Shown piece by piece: positions 1 through 9,273 of a DNA stretch of 40,285 bases. Numbering within the stretch: position 1 is the stretch's first letter; each line of letters starts with the position of its first letter. The DNA comes from a virus. The stretch is taken from positions 1 through 40,285 of IMG/VR virus record IMGVR_UViG_3300005663_001645. One strand, given 5' to 3'. A program made the translations under genes and the position numbers. The notes below the pieces were generated by a model. The model was not told the DNA's origin, made no database searches, and saw only the letters and a program-made list of their open reading frames with translations.

Positions 1-3000
1 ACGATGGAATTATAAGTGATTTTGCTCTGCCAGGCATTTTTGGGGCGGTTGATTCATTAAATGCAGCAGCGCCAAGTATTTTTAAAGATGGTAAGACGCT
101 TTCTACGATTAATAAAATCAAAAGGATTAAGTCTTTTTCAGATCCTAACTTCTTTACAACCTGGATTAAAGATGGTGGATTACCCTTTGCCAGCCCTATA
201 GGCGATGGTACCGGAGTTTTTGAGCTAACTACCGTTAGCGGTATTACCGCTTCAAACTCAGTAGATTTTGGGCAAGGCAAAGCAACTCTGACAGTTGAAG
301 ACCCTTACCGATTAATGGTTGTAACAAGAGACGATATAGATCGCGCAATCACAGATGCCGTCAATCTATTCAAACAAAACAGCTTTTTTAGAGTAACTCA
401 ATTTCAATTAGAGCAGAGCATACTAGATCTAACAGCTAGGCTTAATCAGATTCGTAAACAAACTGGAGCTTCAGAGATAAGGTTCCAAATAAACGAAGAT
501 ACAATTCTATATAAGAAATTAACTGCTCGTATAGATAGATCTGGTAGGGAAATTGAGTTCAAGTTTGATTCTGGCATTTTAGGTTCAAACCTTTTTGCTT
601 TTGACAATTCGGCCGTTAGTTTGAGTCATGATGCAACTGAGGGGCAAGAGGGGCTTCAAGGTAGTGAAATTGATTTGTTTAAGCAGATTGTTCAAAACAC
701 TTATACTCTGATGGGCCTTAAGTATACAACTAGGTCTGAAATCAAAAGTTTTAATAAGAAGACAAATCAAGTTAGAAAGAATATGCGTCTTCATTATGCT
801 AATAAGCCAATCATTCAACCAATGGATGTTGTATCTATATTTGTTAGCACCAAAACGGTTCATGACCCATTTATGAATCAAGGGTTAAGAATAAACTATT
901 CTGATGATTCATTATTAAATGCGATTGATGATACAATAGGAAATATAGAATCAGCATGGGATGATATTAAAAATACGTTTAGTGGCGGATCAAATGGGGC
1001 AAGCTATTTAGAGAATGAACGAAATGCTATAGCGGGACCAGATTTTCCATTATGGCTCTGGGGCTTGATGAGGAATGACTTTACACGTCAGGCCGCAGGA
1101 ACTTGTGTATTTAATGGAATAGTAAAATCATCTTCTCACAGTTATGATGGCGGAAAATATACACTATCAGTGAATGCTGATGATAATTGTCACTATTTTA
1201 ACAAAGGGCAGATAAATATCAACCCATCGTTAGAGGTGTTTAATAGTGCTATTTATGATCCTTTAACACCATTTAAACTAGATTTTGATGAATCGTCTGG
1301 AATGATAAGGGGTGAGGTACCTGCGCTTTTAGATGCAAATGCTCGTCTTTTAAATAATGGGTCTGTAAAGGCTAAGCTTGGGAGATACAAGGGTCAACCT
1401 TTAGATCAGAAGACTTTCAACAGGGTAGATGTAGAGCACGTTGCGTCAAATCTAAACAATGCAAACAGTGATTTTGGAAGACAGTTTAGAAGAAAATTCA
1501 CAAACCCTGATGGATTTGTTTATCGTTGGAAGGAAGGAATTGGCTCTCTTGTATTGTGGGGTGAGCCATATTCAGATCTGACACATCTTGGCTCTATGAG
1601 GAGCGAGAGATCGCCAATCATAACACGGGATCCTTTTGCAGGCCAGGACACAATGAATGTCCTATCATTGCTCATTACTGGTCAGCCTTACAATTTTAAT
1701 ACTTTCATGAAAGGAGCATTGGAGCTTGGTCAGCTCAATAAAGATGATTTATTTAATGAAGTTATTTCGGCATCTTTCTTTAGGGGGCTTGTTAGCGATA
1801 CGACCAGACAAAATTCTATATGGGGCAATTTTATTCCGTTCAAAAAGCTGGTTGTAAATGAAAAAGAATATGTAGCCTTAGCGGGTGGCCAGCACGATCT
1901 AATTACAAGAAATAGTAGGCTTAACAAACTATTACGAGACAGAGCAGAGGCTTTTGATTTAGCCACTCAACATAATCCAGGTTTCAAAAACACCCCAATG
2001 TTTCACAAGTTTGATTTAGGTGGTGTTGTTGCTGCTGTTGCAGATGGCGCTGACATTACAGCTATACAAAAGCTGACAATGGATATTATTCAGCTTGATT
2101 TTGAAATTATAAAAGAAACTAATGAATTTGAACATAGCAAGCAGGCCTTGGCCATACAGAGTGCAGACGGAACATTAAGCATTTTTGGCGATGATGTTTC
2201 ATTTGATCCATCTTTAACCCTAGAAGGGGGCGAGGTAAATGAAACTAAGCGAAGAATAGAGCGAGCAGAGTTTAGAAACAAGATAAACAATCTCACTTTG
2301 CGCAGGCTGTGGAAGGTTAAATCAAATGAAGATACAAACTTATTTATAGTAGACGATACTTATGATAAGAATTATGATATTCAGCAGTTTGAGCGCTCAC
2401 TTTCTGGAAAGATGGAAAACTGGAAGAGCAACTATGCTACCGCATTTAATCAGATAGAAAGCGTTAGACAAATTCTTGGCCTTGAGGTCTTTGCAGATAG
2501 TCAAGGGCATATACGAGCACGACCACCGCAGTATAATAGAATGCCAAGTAGTGTATTTAGAACTATGCTACAAGAAAAGGCTGAAAAGGGCATTAAAGTA
2601 TTTCCAGATTTTCTAGAGAGCCTATTCTTCAATCAAATACAGGGTATTACAGACCAGTTGGAAATCGTAGAAGATCAGATCAGGTTGCGTGCTGCCGCAT
2701 TAGGTAACAATACTGATTCAGATGTTCAGAAGTTAATTGGTGGTGGTTTTAGGTTCTTAACAAGGCCAGATACTGGAAAGTTTGGTGGTCAAGATATACG
2801 TAGTTTGATGGAGCAAAATGAGCCGGATATTACGGAAGAAACTACATCCTCAGCATTACAATCATTAGCGGTGGAGGTTAATAGCAGGATCAATGCAACG
2901 GTTAATTTTGACGCTGTTAGAAGGGTAGAGGCTGCAAGTGCAAGTGCAACATTTACCGGAACGGCCAGGCAAGATGTAATTTCCAAAATATCAGAAAGGA

Positions 3001-4586
3001 TACGCCAGAGAACTAGGCAGAACAAAGTGCCATCAAGCGTTAAGGACATTATGTCCAATGATAGGGCGTCTCAGGGTAATGGGCGCAGTCAGGTGGATAT
3101 CCTTAGAGTATTTACTCAGATTGGACAATTTGTATCTGAAAGACAACGATTGATGAAAAGACTCAAGCCGGCAATTTCAAACTTAAGGGAAGGCCTGGCA
3201 GTTAATGGGAAGGATGTTGAGGCGGGCATGAGCCTGTTGCTTCCCAATCTAAATAGGAAGCCAGATAAAATATTCCCAGAACTTTTAGAAGGAATGATTG
3301 AAGATGAGAATACTCATGATTTAGGCACAGGATCAGGCGCAAGGTATATTCTTTCTGATGATAAGATTATTAGCTTTACTGTGAATGAGACTGAGCCACC
3401 CTACAATTTTGTACAAGTTGATGGTAGACTTGGTCAGGGCATTGTACCGTTACCCTCAGGATTAGAGGTCTCTAATGGCGGTAATGCAATTGCAACAGCA
3501 TGGGCAGTAGACTATGACATGTGGCGCATGTATGGATTCCGAGCTGCTAACCCCGTTACTTTGCCATTTTTTGATGATCCTAACTCACAGTGCGCACCTT
3601 ATGCTGTATATCTCTTAAATTTAGCTAGAAAACAAATACTAACTGCAACGTGTACCGTTATAGGAAATGAGTTTATTCAGGCTGGTGAGGTTTATTATAT
3701 AGAGAGCTATGATCTTCTTTTCTATGCAAACTCTGTATCGCACAGCTTTACATATAATGGAACATATACAACCACTTTAACTCTTACATTTGGGCGCAAT
3801 CCTGGTGAGTATATTCCAACACAGCTAGATATTATAGGAAAGGGACTATATTCAAACAGCCACCGCTCAGATCTGGTAAGGCAAGTCAGGCATAATCGTG
3901 GAGATAACTCAGTTCATTTAACTGTTCTCGTGCGTGACACTGCTCAGGGCACAATATTTGAAGATGAATTCAATAATGTTAGAAACTTAGTTCAGGGAAG
4001 GTTTGCTGAACAGAATAGGCAGAATCTTTCTAATATGTTACTTTCAGCCTCAGGGTTACTAACGCCTACTAGTTTTAATGAAGTGCTCTTTATAGAGTTA
4101 AGGATATATGAGAATACAAATCCTGATGTAAATCTACCGAAAAGCGATGACATTGAAGAAGTGGCCAAGAGCGTAAAGGCATGGCTAGAAAACCCAGTAA
4201 AGATAGATCTAGAAAATCCAAAAGAAGAGATGCTTCCTGATACAGCAAGCGAAACGAGAATTGATGCAAATCGTGTTAAAGTTGAACCTGTCAATCTAAA
4301 TAGTGATAACAGTGAAACGGGAGAAATTAGATCACCATCATCTCAGGCCTGGGCTATGGCGAGACATCTTAATGCAACAACTGCCTTCCCAGATTTTGAT
4401 ACCGTCACTGCAAACGCTGAAGCGGCAGCAGAAGATGGCGAAGAAGCAAAAGCAGGAGCATTCGAACAATCAGCAGATGCTTTATTGGCTAGGCGTGAGG
4501 TTGAGATGCTAACACAGATTATTGTCGATGTGTGGATAACATTCAAAACACCAGAAGTTATAGCGTCAGAAACCGATAAGAAGTAA
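1..4586 (+). CDS. Giant baseplate hub protein, 5' truncated by window edge
   Basis: The reading frame (first full codon at base 3) is open from the window edge, so the Met at 315 is internal and the true start lies upstream; at least 1528 residues are present. Near the end (about nt 3590-3870) the strand pattern IESYDLLFYANSVSHSFTYNG followed by TTTLTLTFGRNPGEYIP resembles the closing beta-barrel segment of gp27/gpD-like hubs (Mu gp44 class), which often carry a 'V.H.....G.Y.TTLTL..GR' signature. The middle (about nt 2050-3300) is charged and largely helical, unlike ordinary hubs of 350-500 residues, so this is a hub with large insertions. The tail (nt 4140-4580) is acidic and low in complexity. 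It lies 4 nt upstream of the spike gene, the classic hub-spike order. The hub would join tail tube to spike. The role is inferred from motif and synteny; a different large baseplate component is possible. Confidence 0.6.
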   Translation, partial: DGIISDFALPGIFGAVDSLNAAAPSIFKDGKTLSTINKIKRIKSFSDPNFFTTWIKDGGLPFASPIGDGTGVFELTTVSGITASNSVDFGQGKATLTVEDPYRLMVVTRDDIDRAITDAVNLFKQNSFFRVTQFQLEQSILDLTARLNQIRKQTGASEIRFQINEDTILYKKLTARIDRSGREIEFKFDSGILGSNLFAFDNSAVSLSHDATEGQEGLQGSEIDLFKQIVQNTYTLMGLKYTTRSEIKSFNKKTNQVRKNMRLHYANKPIIQPMDVVSIFVSTKTVHDPFMNQGLRINYSDDSLLNAIDDTIGNIESAWDDIKNTFSGGSNGASYLENERNAIAGPDFPLWLWGLMRNDFTRQAAGTCVFNGIVKSSSHSYDGGKYTLSVNADDNCHYFNKGQININPSLEVFNSAIYDPLTPFKLDFDESSGMIRGEVPALLDANARLLNNGSVKAKLGRYKGQPLDQKTFNRVDVEHVASNLNNANSDFGRQFRRKFTNPDGFVYRWKEGIGSLVLWGEPYSDLTHLGSMRSERSPIITRDPFAGQDTMNVLSLLITGQPYNFNTFMKGALELGQLNKDDLFNEVISASFFRGLVSDTTRQNSIWGNFIPFKKLVVNEKEYVALAGGQHDLITRNSRLNKLLRDRAEAFDLATQHNPGFKNTPMFHKFDLGGVVAAVADGADITAIQKLTMDIIQLDFEIIKETNEFEHSKQALAIQSADGTLSIFGDDVSFDPSLTLEGGEVNETKRRIERAEFRNKINNLTLRRLWKVKSNEDTNLFIVDDTYDKNYDIQQFERSLSGKMENWKSNYATAFNQIESVRQILGLEVFADSQGHIRARPPQYNRMPSSVFRTMLQEKAEKGIKVFPDFLESLFFNQIQGITDQLEIVEDQIRLRAAALGNNTDSDVQKLIGGGFRFLTRPDTGKFGGQDIRSLMEQNEPDITEETTSSALQSLAVEVNSRINATVNFDAVRRVEAASASATFTGTARQDVISKISERIRQRTRQNKVPSSVKDIMSNDRASQGNGRSQVDILRVFTQIGQFVSERQRLMKRLKPAISNLREGLAVNGKDVEAGMSLLLPNLNRKPDKIFPELLEGMIEDENTHDLGTGSGARYILSDDKIISFTVNETEPPYNFVQVDGRLGQGIVPLPSGLEVSNGGNAIATAWAVDYDMWRMYGFRAANPVTLPFFDDPNSQCAPYAVYLLNLARKQILTATCTVIGNEFIQAGEVYYIESYDLLFYANSVSHSFTYNGTYTTTLTLTFGRNPGEYIPTQLDIIGKGLYSNSHRSDLVRQVRHNRGDNSVHLTVLVRDTAQGTIFEDEFNNVRNLVQGRFAEQNRQNLSNMLLSASGLLTPTSFNEVLFIELRIYENTNPDVNLPKSDDIEEVAKSVKAWLENPVKIDLENPKEEMLPDTASETRIDANRVKVEPVNLNSDNSETGEIRSPSSQAWAMARHLNATTAFPDFDTVTANAEAAAEDGEEAKAGAFEQSADALLARREVEMLTQIIVDVWITFKTPEVIASETDKK

Positions 4587-4590
4587 TACC

Positions 4591-6657
4591 ATGGCAGCAG
4601 GTAGAATAGGATCAAAAATAGGCGCATTTAGGCGTGCAACCATTCGGGGCTTTAATCCGAATGGAACTGTGCGTATTGGCCTAGATGAAGGCCCTAGTGG
4701 CAAGCCTAGTACATATAATGTTCCTATATCAGCGGCGTGGACTGGTAAAGATGGTGAGTTTGTTGGGGGATATCCAGAAAAAGGGCAGTCTGTTGTAGTA
4801 AGCCAGGGCCAGAGTGGAGAATGGTATATTGTAAGTTTTATTAATTCTAATGATACTTTTAGCGCATCATTCGTAAGCAGCGGATCAACAAAGATGTCCG
4901 CATTGCGACCTGGTAGAGCCTTATTGCAATCGAAGAATGGTGTCAGGCTATTTACCGACCCTAATATCGGCATTCAGGCTGGTAGCGCACGAAGTTTCAT
5001 GCATATTAATCCAATTAGAGATATAATAAGTCATAATTTTGATTCTGAATATAGCTTTACAGAGGCGTCACGGCATATAAATCAGCCAATTAAAAGAGAC
5101 TTGTCAGATAATTTAAGTCGAAATGTACTAGGCTCTACGCTTGATTCGCAGGCATATGATTCGTCTTTGTTTTCTGTGGGTATGGATCCTTTAACCGCAA
5201 TATGTCCTCGTACTGTGGGAAGTACCATAAGAAACCTACCGCTAGTAGAAGATAGGGAGATTATATATGAGTTTGCTAGGAGCTTTAGATTTACAACAGA
5301 TGATGATGAATCTGCTAAATATGATGACCCAACTATAAGCTCACAACAGCCAAAAGTAAGTCGTCGTAATATGCGTTCGGATGCTTTTAGCTTATCTCTT
5401 GAACATCCTAACCATTTAATGGAAACCATAAAGGGTACAGGCGTAGATGCATTTGGTAACATTTTAGACATCAACAGGTCGCCACTGCCTATTGGCAGAA
5501 CAGAGCCCCTTTCATTAAGAAAGAATACAAGCAAGTCTGATGCTTTCAATCTAATCAGGGGACAACATAGAAAAGCTATCGCTTATCATTTTGAAATAAA
5601 TGCAAGGAAGGGCGGCATTGATGATGAACCTGTACCGTCAGCTCCACCAGATATAAATAAAATAGATAATTATGCAAGAGATAGAAGCAGACTATCAGTT
5701 GATATTGATAAAGAGGGGCAATTTAAGATAAACATTCCCGCTTCAAGTGAAATAGGCAATATTCCACTCTTGACTAGGCACGAAAGCTTCTCTGTAGTTG
5801 ATGCTAAAAAGACAGGAGAAATACATCCTGATGAATTTGTTAGAAATGAGGATAAGCAGGACATTTTACTAGAAAGTTTTGCAGGTAAGGCTATTATTGG
5901 CTTAAGTGCAAGTAATGATGATCTTGAAGGGTTCGCATCTCCTATAGATAGAAATACTGGAGAGCCAATAAAGTATGGCACTGCATTTCATGATATTACA
6001 AAGGTATGTATAAGCTTTACTGAAAACTCACCATTTCTTGATGCCAGCTTAGACGGTGAGCCGACCAGGGATTTTATCGAATACTATCCCGAGCATCATC
6101 TTAACACAAGTTTTACTCCTTTAGAAAAGATTGTATCAGATGAAATAATAATCTCTGGGCCAGATGCAGATGCTGGTGGTAGAAGCGGGTCTATAAATCT
6201 AGATGGATTTCTTTCACTTAATATTGGGGCAAATACTGTAGATAGGCAGTCAATGTGGATAGATACTGCCGGAGGCATTGTAGCAAATATAGGAAGAGAT
6301 CTGCGTAACGTTAGTTATGCTGGTCGATTTGATGGCGATGTCTTTATGGAGATCGGCGGTGCTGGGATTGGAAATACCTTTGATAGTAGATTTGCAGAGG
6401 TAAATGATGGACAAAGGCTTGGAAATTTACAAGTGCATGTATTAACTAGTAATGGCGTTATGGTATTTAAAATGGGCACTAATGAGAATGGCTCAGCCGG
6501 AGTGGATATATCATCACCTGGGAACATAACGATTTCTTGCCAGCAGGATATGTTTTTCAAAGCTGTTGGGGCGATAAAGTTTGACGCTAATATGATTATG
6601 TTCCATGCTGAGGACGCAAAGCGCGTTGTGCAAAAAATACCTAACAAATCAATTTAA
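4591..6657 (+). CDS. Baseplate central spike protein (gp5/gpV/VgrG-like)
   Basis: This 688-residue protein opens with a short beta domain (about residues 15-88) containing RRATIRGFNPNGTVRIGL, PEKGQSVVVSQ and GEWYIVSFI. That layout is typical of the OB-fold at the base of phage spikes. The C-terminal third is Gly/Asn-rich and repetitive (GSINLDGFLSLNIGAN, WIDTAGGIVANIGRD, SPGNITISCQQDMFFKAVG), as in gp5/VgrG beta-prism or beta-helix needles. The middle (about residues 110-480) is polar and not recognised; no lysozyme domain was seen. It follows the hub gene after 4 nt with no promoter visible between them. The protein would form the trimeric tip that pierces the host envelope. No PAAR-like partner was recognised nearby. 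Confidence 0.75.
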   Translation: MAAGRIGSKIGAFRRATIRGFNPNGTVRIGLDEGPSGKPSTYNVPISAAWTGKDGEFVGGYPEKGQSVVVSQGQSGEWYIVSFINSNDTFSASFVSSGSTKMSALRPGRALLQSKNGVRLFTDPNIGIQAGSARSFMHINPIRDIISHNFDSEYSFTEASRHINQPIKRDLSDNLSRNVLGSTLDSQAYDSSLFSVGMDPLTAICPRTVGSTIRNLPLVEDREIIYEFARSFRFTTDDDESAKYDDPTISSQQPKVSRRNMRSDAFSLSLEHPNHLMETIKGTGVDAFGNILDINRSPLPIGRTEPLSLRKNTSKSDAFNLIRGQHRKAIAYHFEINARKGGIDDEPVPSAPPDINKIDNYARDRSRLSVDIDKEGQFKINIPASSEIGNIPLLTRHESFSVVDAKKTGEIHPDEFVRNEDKQDILLESFAGKAIIGLSASNDDLEGFASPIDRNTGEPIKYGTAFHDITKVCISFTENSPFLDASLDGEPTRDFIEYYPEHHLNTSFTPLEKIVSDEIIISGPDADAGGRSGSINLDGFLSLNIGANTVDRQSMWIDTAGGIVANIGRDLRNVSYAGRFDGDVFMEIGGAGIGNTFDSRFAEVNDGQRLGNLQVHVLTSNGVMVFKMGTNENGSAGVDISSPGNITISCQQDMFFKAVGAIKFDANMIMFHAEDAKRVVQKIPNKSI

Positions 6658-6668
6658 GGAAAAGGATA

Positions 6669-7082
6669 ATGGAAAAATTAAAGAAAGCACTAAAAATGAG
6701 ACTTCAAAGTTCAGGTAAAGTTTCTGGAGCTGCGAAAGATGTAGATGGCAATAAGGTTCATTTGGGTGTAGATATTTTCTCTGATGAAATATTAGAAGTC
6801 GCACTTGAAACCTCAATGTCTATGTTGAGTCAATTTGACGTGACTCCATATATTGATGGATATGATTTCAAATTGTTACGCAAATATCAGGAGTTACTGG
6901 TTCAAGGCGCCACTATTCAGCTATTAGCTGGACAGTCGTTATTGGAGAGGGGAAGAGAGTTTACACTTACTGATAGTGGTATAAAGTTCACGCCACCATC
7001 GGTTTCTGAGATATTAAACACACAATGGTGTTTTGAATATCAAATGTATATGGAAAAAATTAGACTGTTAAAAATGAAGTAA
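6669..7082 (+). CDS. Conserved-looking small tail protein, unknown function
   Basis: This 137-residue protein starts at ATG 6669 behind an AAAGGA ribosome site. It begins basic (MEKLKKALKMRLQSSGK). Residues 40-110 are predicted mostly helical (LEVALETSMSMLSQF, LLRKYQELLVQGATIQLLAG), and the C-terminus is helical too (CFEYQMYMEKIRLLKMK). No signal peptide or membrane segment is visible, and no family is recognised. Its place between spike and hydrophobic tail gene, with gaps of 11 nt and 1 nt, makes a baseplate component or assembly chaperone likely. That is inference from position only. Confidence 0.55.
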   Translation: MEKLKKALKMRLQSSGKVSGAAKDVDGNKVHLGVDIFSDEILEVALETSMSMLSQFDVTPYIDGYDFKLLRKYQELLVQGATIQLLAGQSLLERGREFTLTDSGIKFTPPSVSEILNTQWCFEYQMYMEKIRLLKMK

Positions 7083-7083
7083 A

Positions 7084-9273
7084 ATGTCCTGCAGCCCGAA
7101 TGATAATAGTATCAATGTGCCCACTAATCCGGGGAATCCTTTCCCTGGATTGGGTATACCGTTTTCTCCGCTTCAGATTCCTCTGCCAGATATTGATCTG
7201 CCAACCGATCTGATCGAGGATTTTCTTGATCTGCTTAAGCAGTTAGGTGCATTGTTCCCATCTGGGCTATTCAAGCCAAATCCAGATTTTGGCATGAGTG
7301 GCATTTTAGATTTCATAGCCAATCTTCTCAGTCAGTTGGCCCCATTCTTGTCGTTCTACAACTTTATAATGGCCGCTCTAAACCTCATTATTTGTATAAT
7401 TGAGGTTCTTTGTGCAATTCCTAATCCGTTTGCTGTAGCATCAAAACTTAAAAGACTATTCTCCGAGTGTCTTCCGCCGTTCTTAAACCTATTTCCGTGG
7501 CTAGCATTGATAGCAATGATTTTAGCGTTGCTTCTATTAATTCTGGCTTTGATTATTTATATTATTGAAACAATTATCGCAATTATCAAAGAGATAATAA
7601 AAAACTTGATAGCATTGGTTAACGTACAAACTTTGAATGATGTCACAGCCGCTTTAGCTATTGTTCAGAAGATTGCTTCCTTGTTATGTTTGATAGAGAA
7701 TATACTAGCAATTCTGTTAGCAATTGCTGCTATTATGGCAGTCATCCAGGCGCTTATGGCGTTCTCTGGAACATCAATTTGTGCAGATGAGGACGGAGAA
7801 GGTTGTTGTCCTTTGGAAATCTGTCCACCATTCATTAAGGAGAATTTTGAGATAGCAGTTACCAATGGTGAATTTGTATATCATCGCAGAGTTGGTCTTA
7901 ATGTCACTGACATTCCTGGGATTCCGGCAGAACTGGCCGAGGCATTATCAGCATCGATCGCACCTAAGAGAGAGGAAAGGTGGCAGCTATTCGATACAGA
8001 TCCAGATCCTGAATTGCCTATCAAATTGATTATCACGGATTCACTACCAGCTTTGAGCGCTCTTTCATTTTTTGGACCACAGATTTTTTATCCAGAACAG
8101 AGTTTTGACGTCGACACACCTCCAACTCGTTCGCCTTATACCGTAGATATGCGAATGTTCATTGATCCTGGTGTTTTTCATCCTACTGATACTGGTGGGG
8201 CCAGATTTATGCGTATCAACGATTGTATTGTTGTTCGTAAGCCTTATGTTGGTGAAATTACATTCAACGCACTTACTGTTTTTGGAATTACGATTCCTAC
8301 TTTCAATGACACAACAGGAACTTTCAATTTAGAGGGCGGACAAGTATTTGAGGATGATGGAGAAACTCCATTTGAGGTAGAGGGAACTGTAGGCTCCTTA
8401 ACCGTTATGACCCAGGCTAGTTTGAATGATTTCATTTTTGCCGAACCTACTACCGTAACACCAAGCGTTGATGATGGTTATAGGATTACAGACGTGGAAT
8501 TTGTATGGAAGCCAAACCATCCAGCATTGGCAGGTCATTATCTTATTACAGTAGGATGTTTTCCTGAAGTTAATTTGGAAAAAGCTGCACTTAACGCATT
8601 TATAACGGCAGAGGGTACAGATGCAATTTTGGATAGATTAGATGACGCTCCAGATGGTGTACTTGTTCCATCGATAGGGATATTGCCAAATGTTATAGGC
8701 GCTCAGCAATGTGTTCAAACCGCATTGGATACGCTTAGGACTAATATTACGGTAGAAACAGCGGCACAATTTCAAGCCACAATGGAGACATGTTTGAATG
8801 ATCTTAAAGATCAAACAACTGCAGTTTTCTGTGATGCATTTATTTCTGCTGTTAGTCAATTCAAGAGCACATTCTCAATAGATACAGACGTTCAGTTTAC
8901 TACTAGACCTATCATTATAGCTGTAATTTTGCGAGATGCCGGTGGAACTAATATTGCAACAAACATACCTGAAGAGTGTTTGGATGGTATTTTAGACAAA
9001 TTGCATGTCTTGGCAACTTTTGGAGAGGCCGCAAGATTTACATATGACAGGGAGAATATACGTTTCCTTTCAGAGTTAACAAGCAATGTTTCTGGCGGTG
9101 GAGAGCTAACAATCATATTTGATGGTAACATATTCAGTACATTTAATGAGAGTACGGATTTTGATGTACCATCCTCTATTACAGAAGACATGCTCACTTA
9201 TACCTTCGTTGATGCAGCTGCAGAGCCTGCCAAGCGTCGTGATGTGATCGATGTGGCTCAGGATGGTTCCTAA
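7084..9273 (+). CDS. Tail-module protein with very hydrophobic N-terminal third
   Basis: This 729-residue protein has three parts. Residues 1-75 are rich in Pro, Gly and Asn. Residues about 79-118, 139-180 and 193-230 are strongly hydrophobic, with runs such as LIAMILALLLLILALIIYII, enough for several transmembrane helices. Residues 240-729 are soluble-looking, beta-rich and acidic, with scattered Cys. No signal peptidase site is visible. A virion protein with buried membrane-active helices could enter or line the host inner membrane during DNA ejection, as tape-measure segments do in other phages; this is inference. It begins 2 nt after the previous stop and overlaps the next gene by one base (TAATG), so it is cotranslated with baseplate genes. 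I recognise no family. Confidence 0.6.
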   Translation: MSCSPNDNSINVPTNPGNPFPGLGIPFSPLQIPLPDIDLPTDLIEDFLDLLKQLGALFPSGLFKPNPDFGMSGILDFIANLLSQLAPFLSFYNFIMAALNLIICIIEVLCAIPNPFAVASKLKRLFSECLPPFLNLFPWLALIAMILALLLLILALIIYIIETIIAIIKEIIKNLIALVNVQTLNDVTAALAIVQKIASLLCLIENILAILLAIAAIMAVIQALMAFSGTSICADEDGEGCCPLEICPPFIKENFEIAVTNGEFVYHRRVGLNVTDIPGIPAELAEALSASIAPKREERWQLFDTDPDPELPIKLIITDSLPALSALSFFGPQIFYPEQSFDVDTPPTRSPYTVDMRMFIDPGVFHPTDTGGARFMRINDCIVVRKPYVGEITFNALTVFGITIPTFNDTTGTFNLEGGQVFEDDGETPFEVEGTVGSLTVMTQASLNDFIFAEPTTVTPSVDDGYRITDVEFVWKPNHPALAGHYLITVGCFPEVNLEKAALNAFITAEGTDAILDRLDDAPDGVLVPSIGILPNVIGAQQCVQTALDTLRTNITVETAAQFQATMETCLNDLKDQTTAVFCDAFISAVSQFKSTFSIDTDVQFTTRPIIIAVILRDAGGTNIATNIPEECLDGILDKLHVLATFGEAARFTYDRENIRFLSELTSNVSGGGELTIIFDGNIFSTFNESTDFDVPSSITEDMLTYTFVDAAAEPAKRRDVIDVAQDGS

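Noticed and set aside
5082-5549. 155-codon minus-strand ORF opposite the spike gene
   Set aside because: It is an antisense shadow of a well-supported structural gene, without start signal or recognisable domain.
5652-5659. TATAAATA, like a T4 late promoter (also at 16247 and 34827)
   Set aside because: All three lie well inside coding regions and not before gene starts; in AT-rich DNA they are expected by chance.
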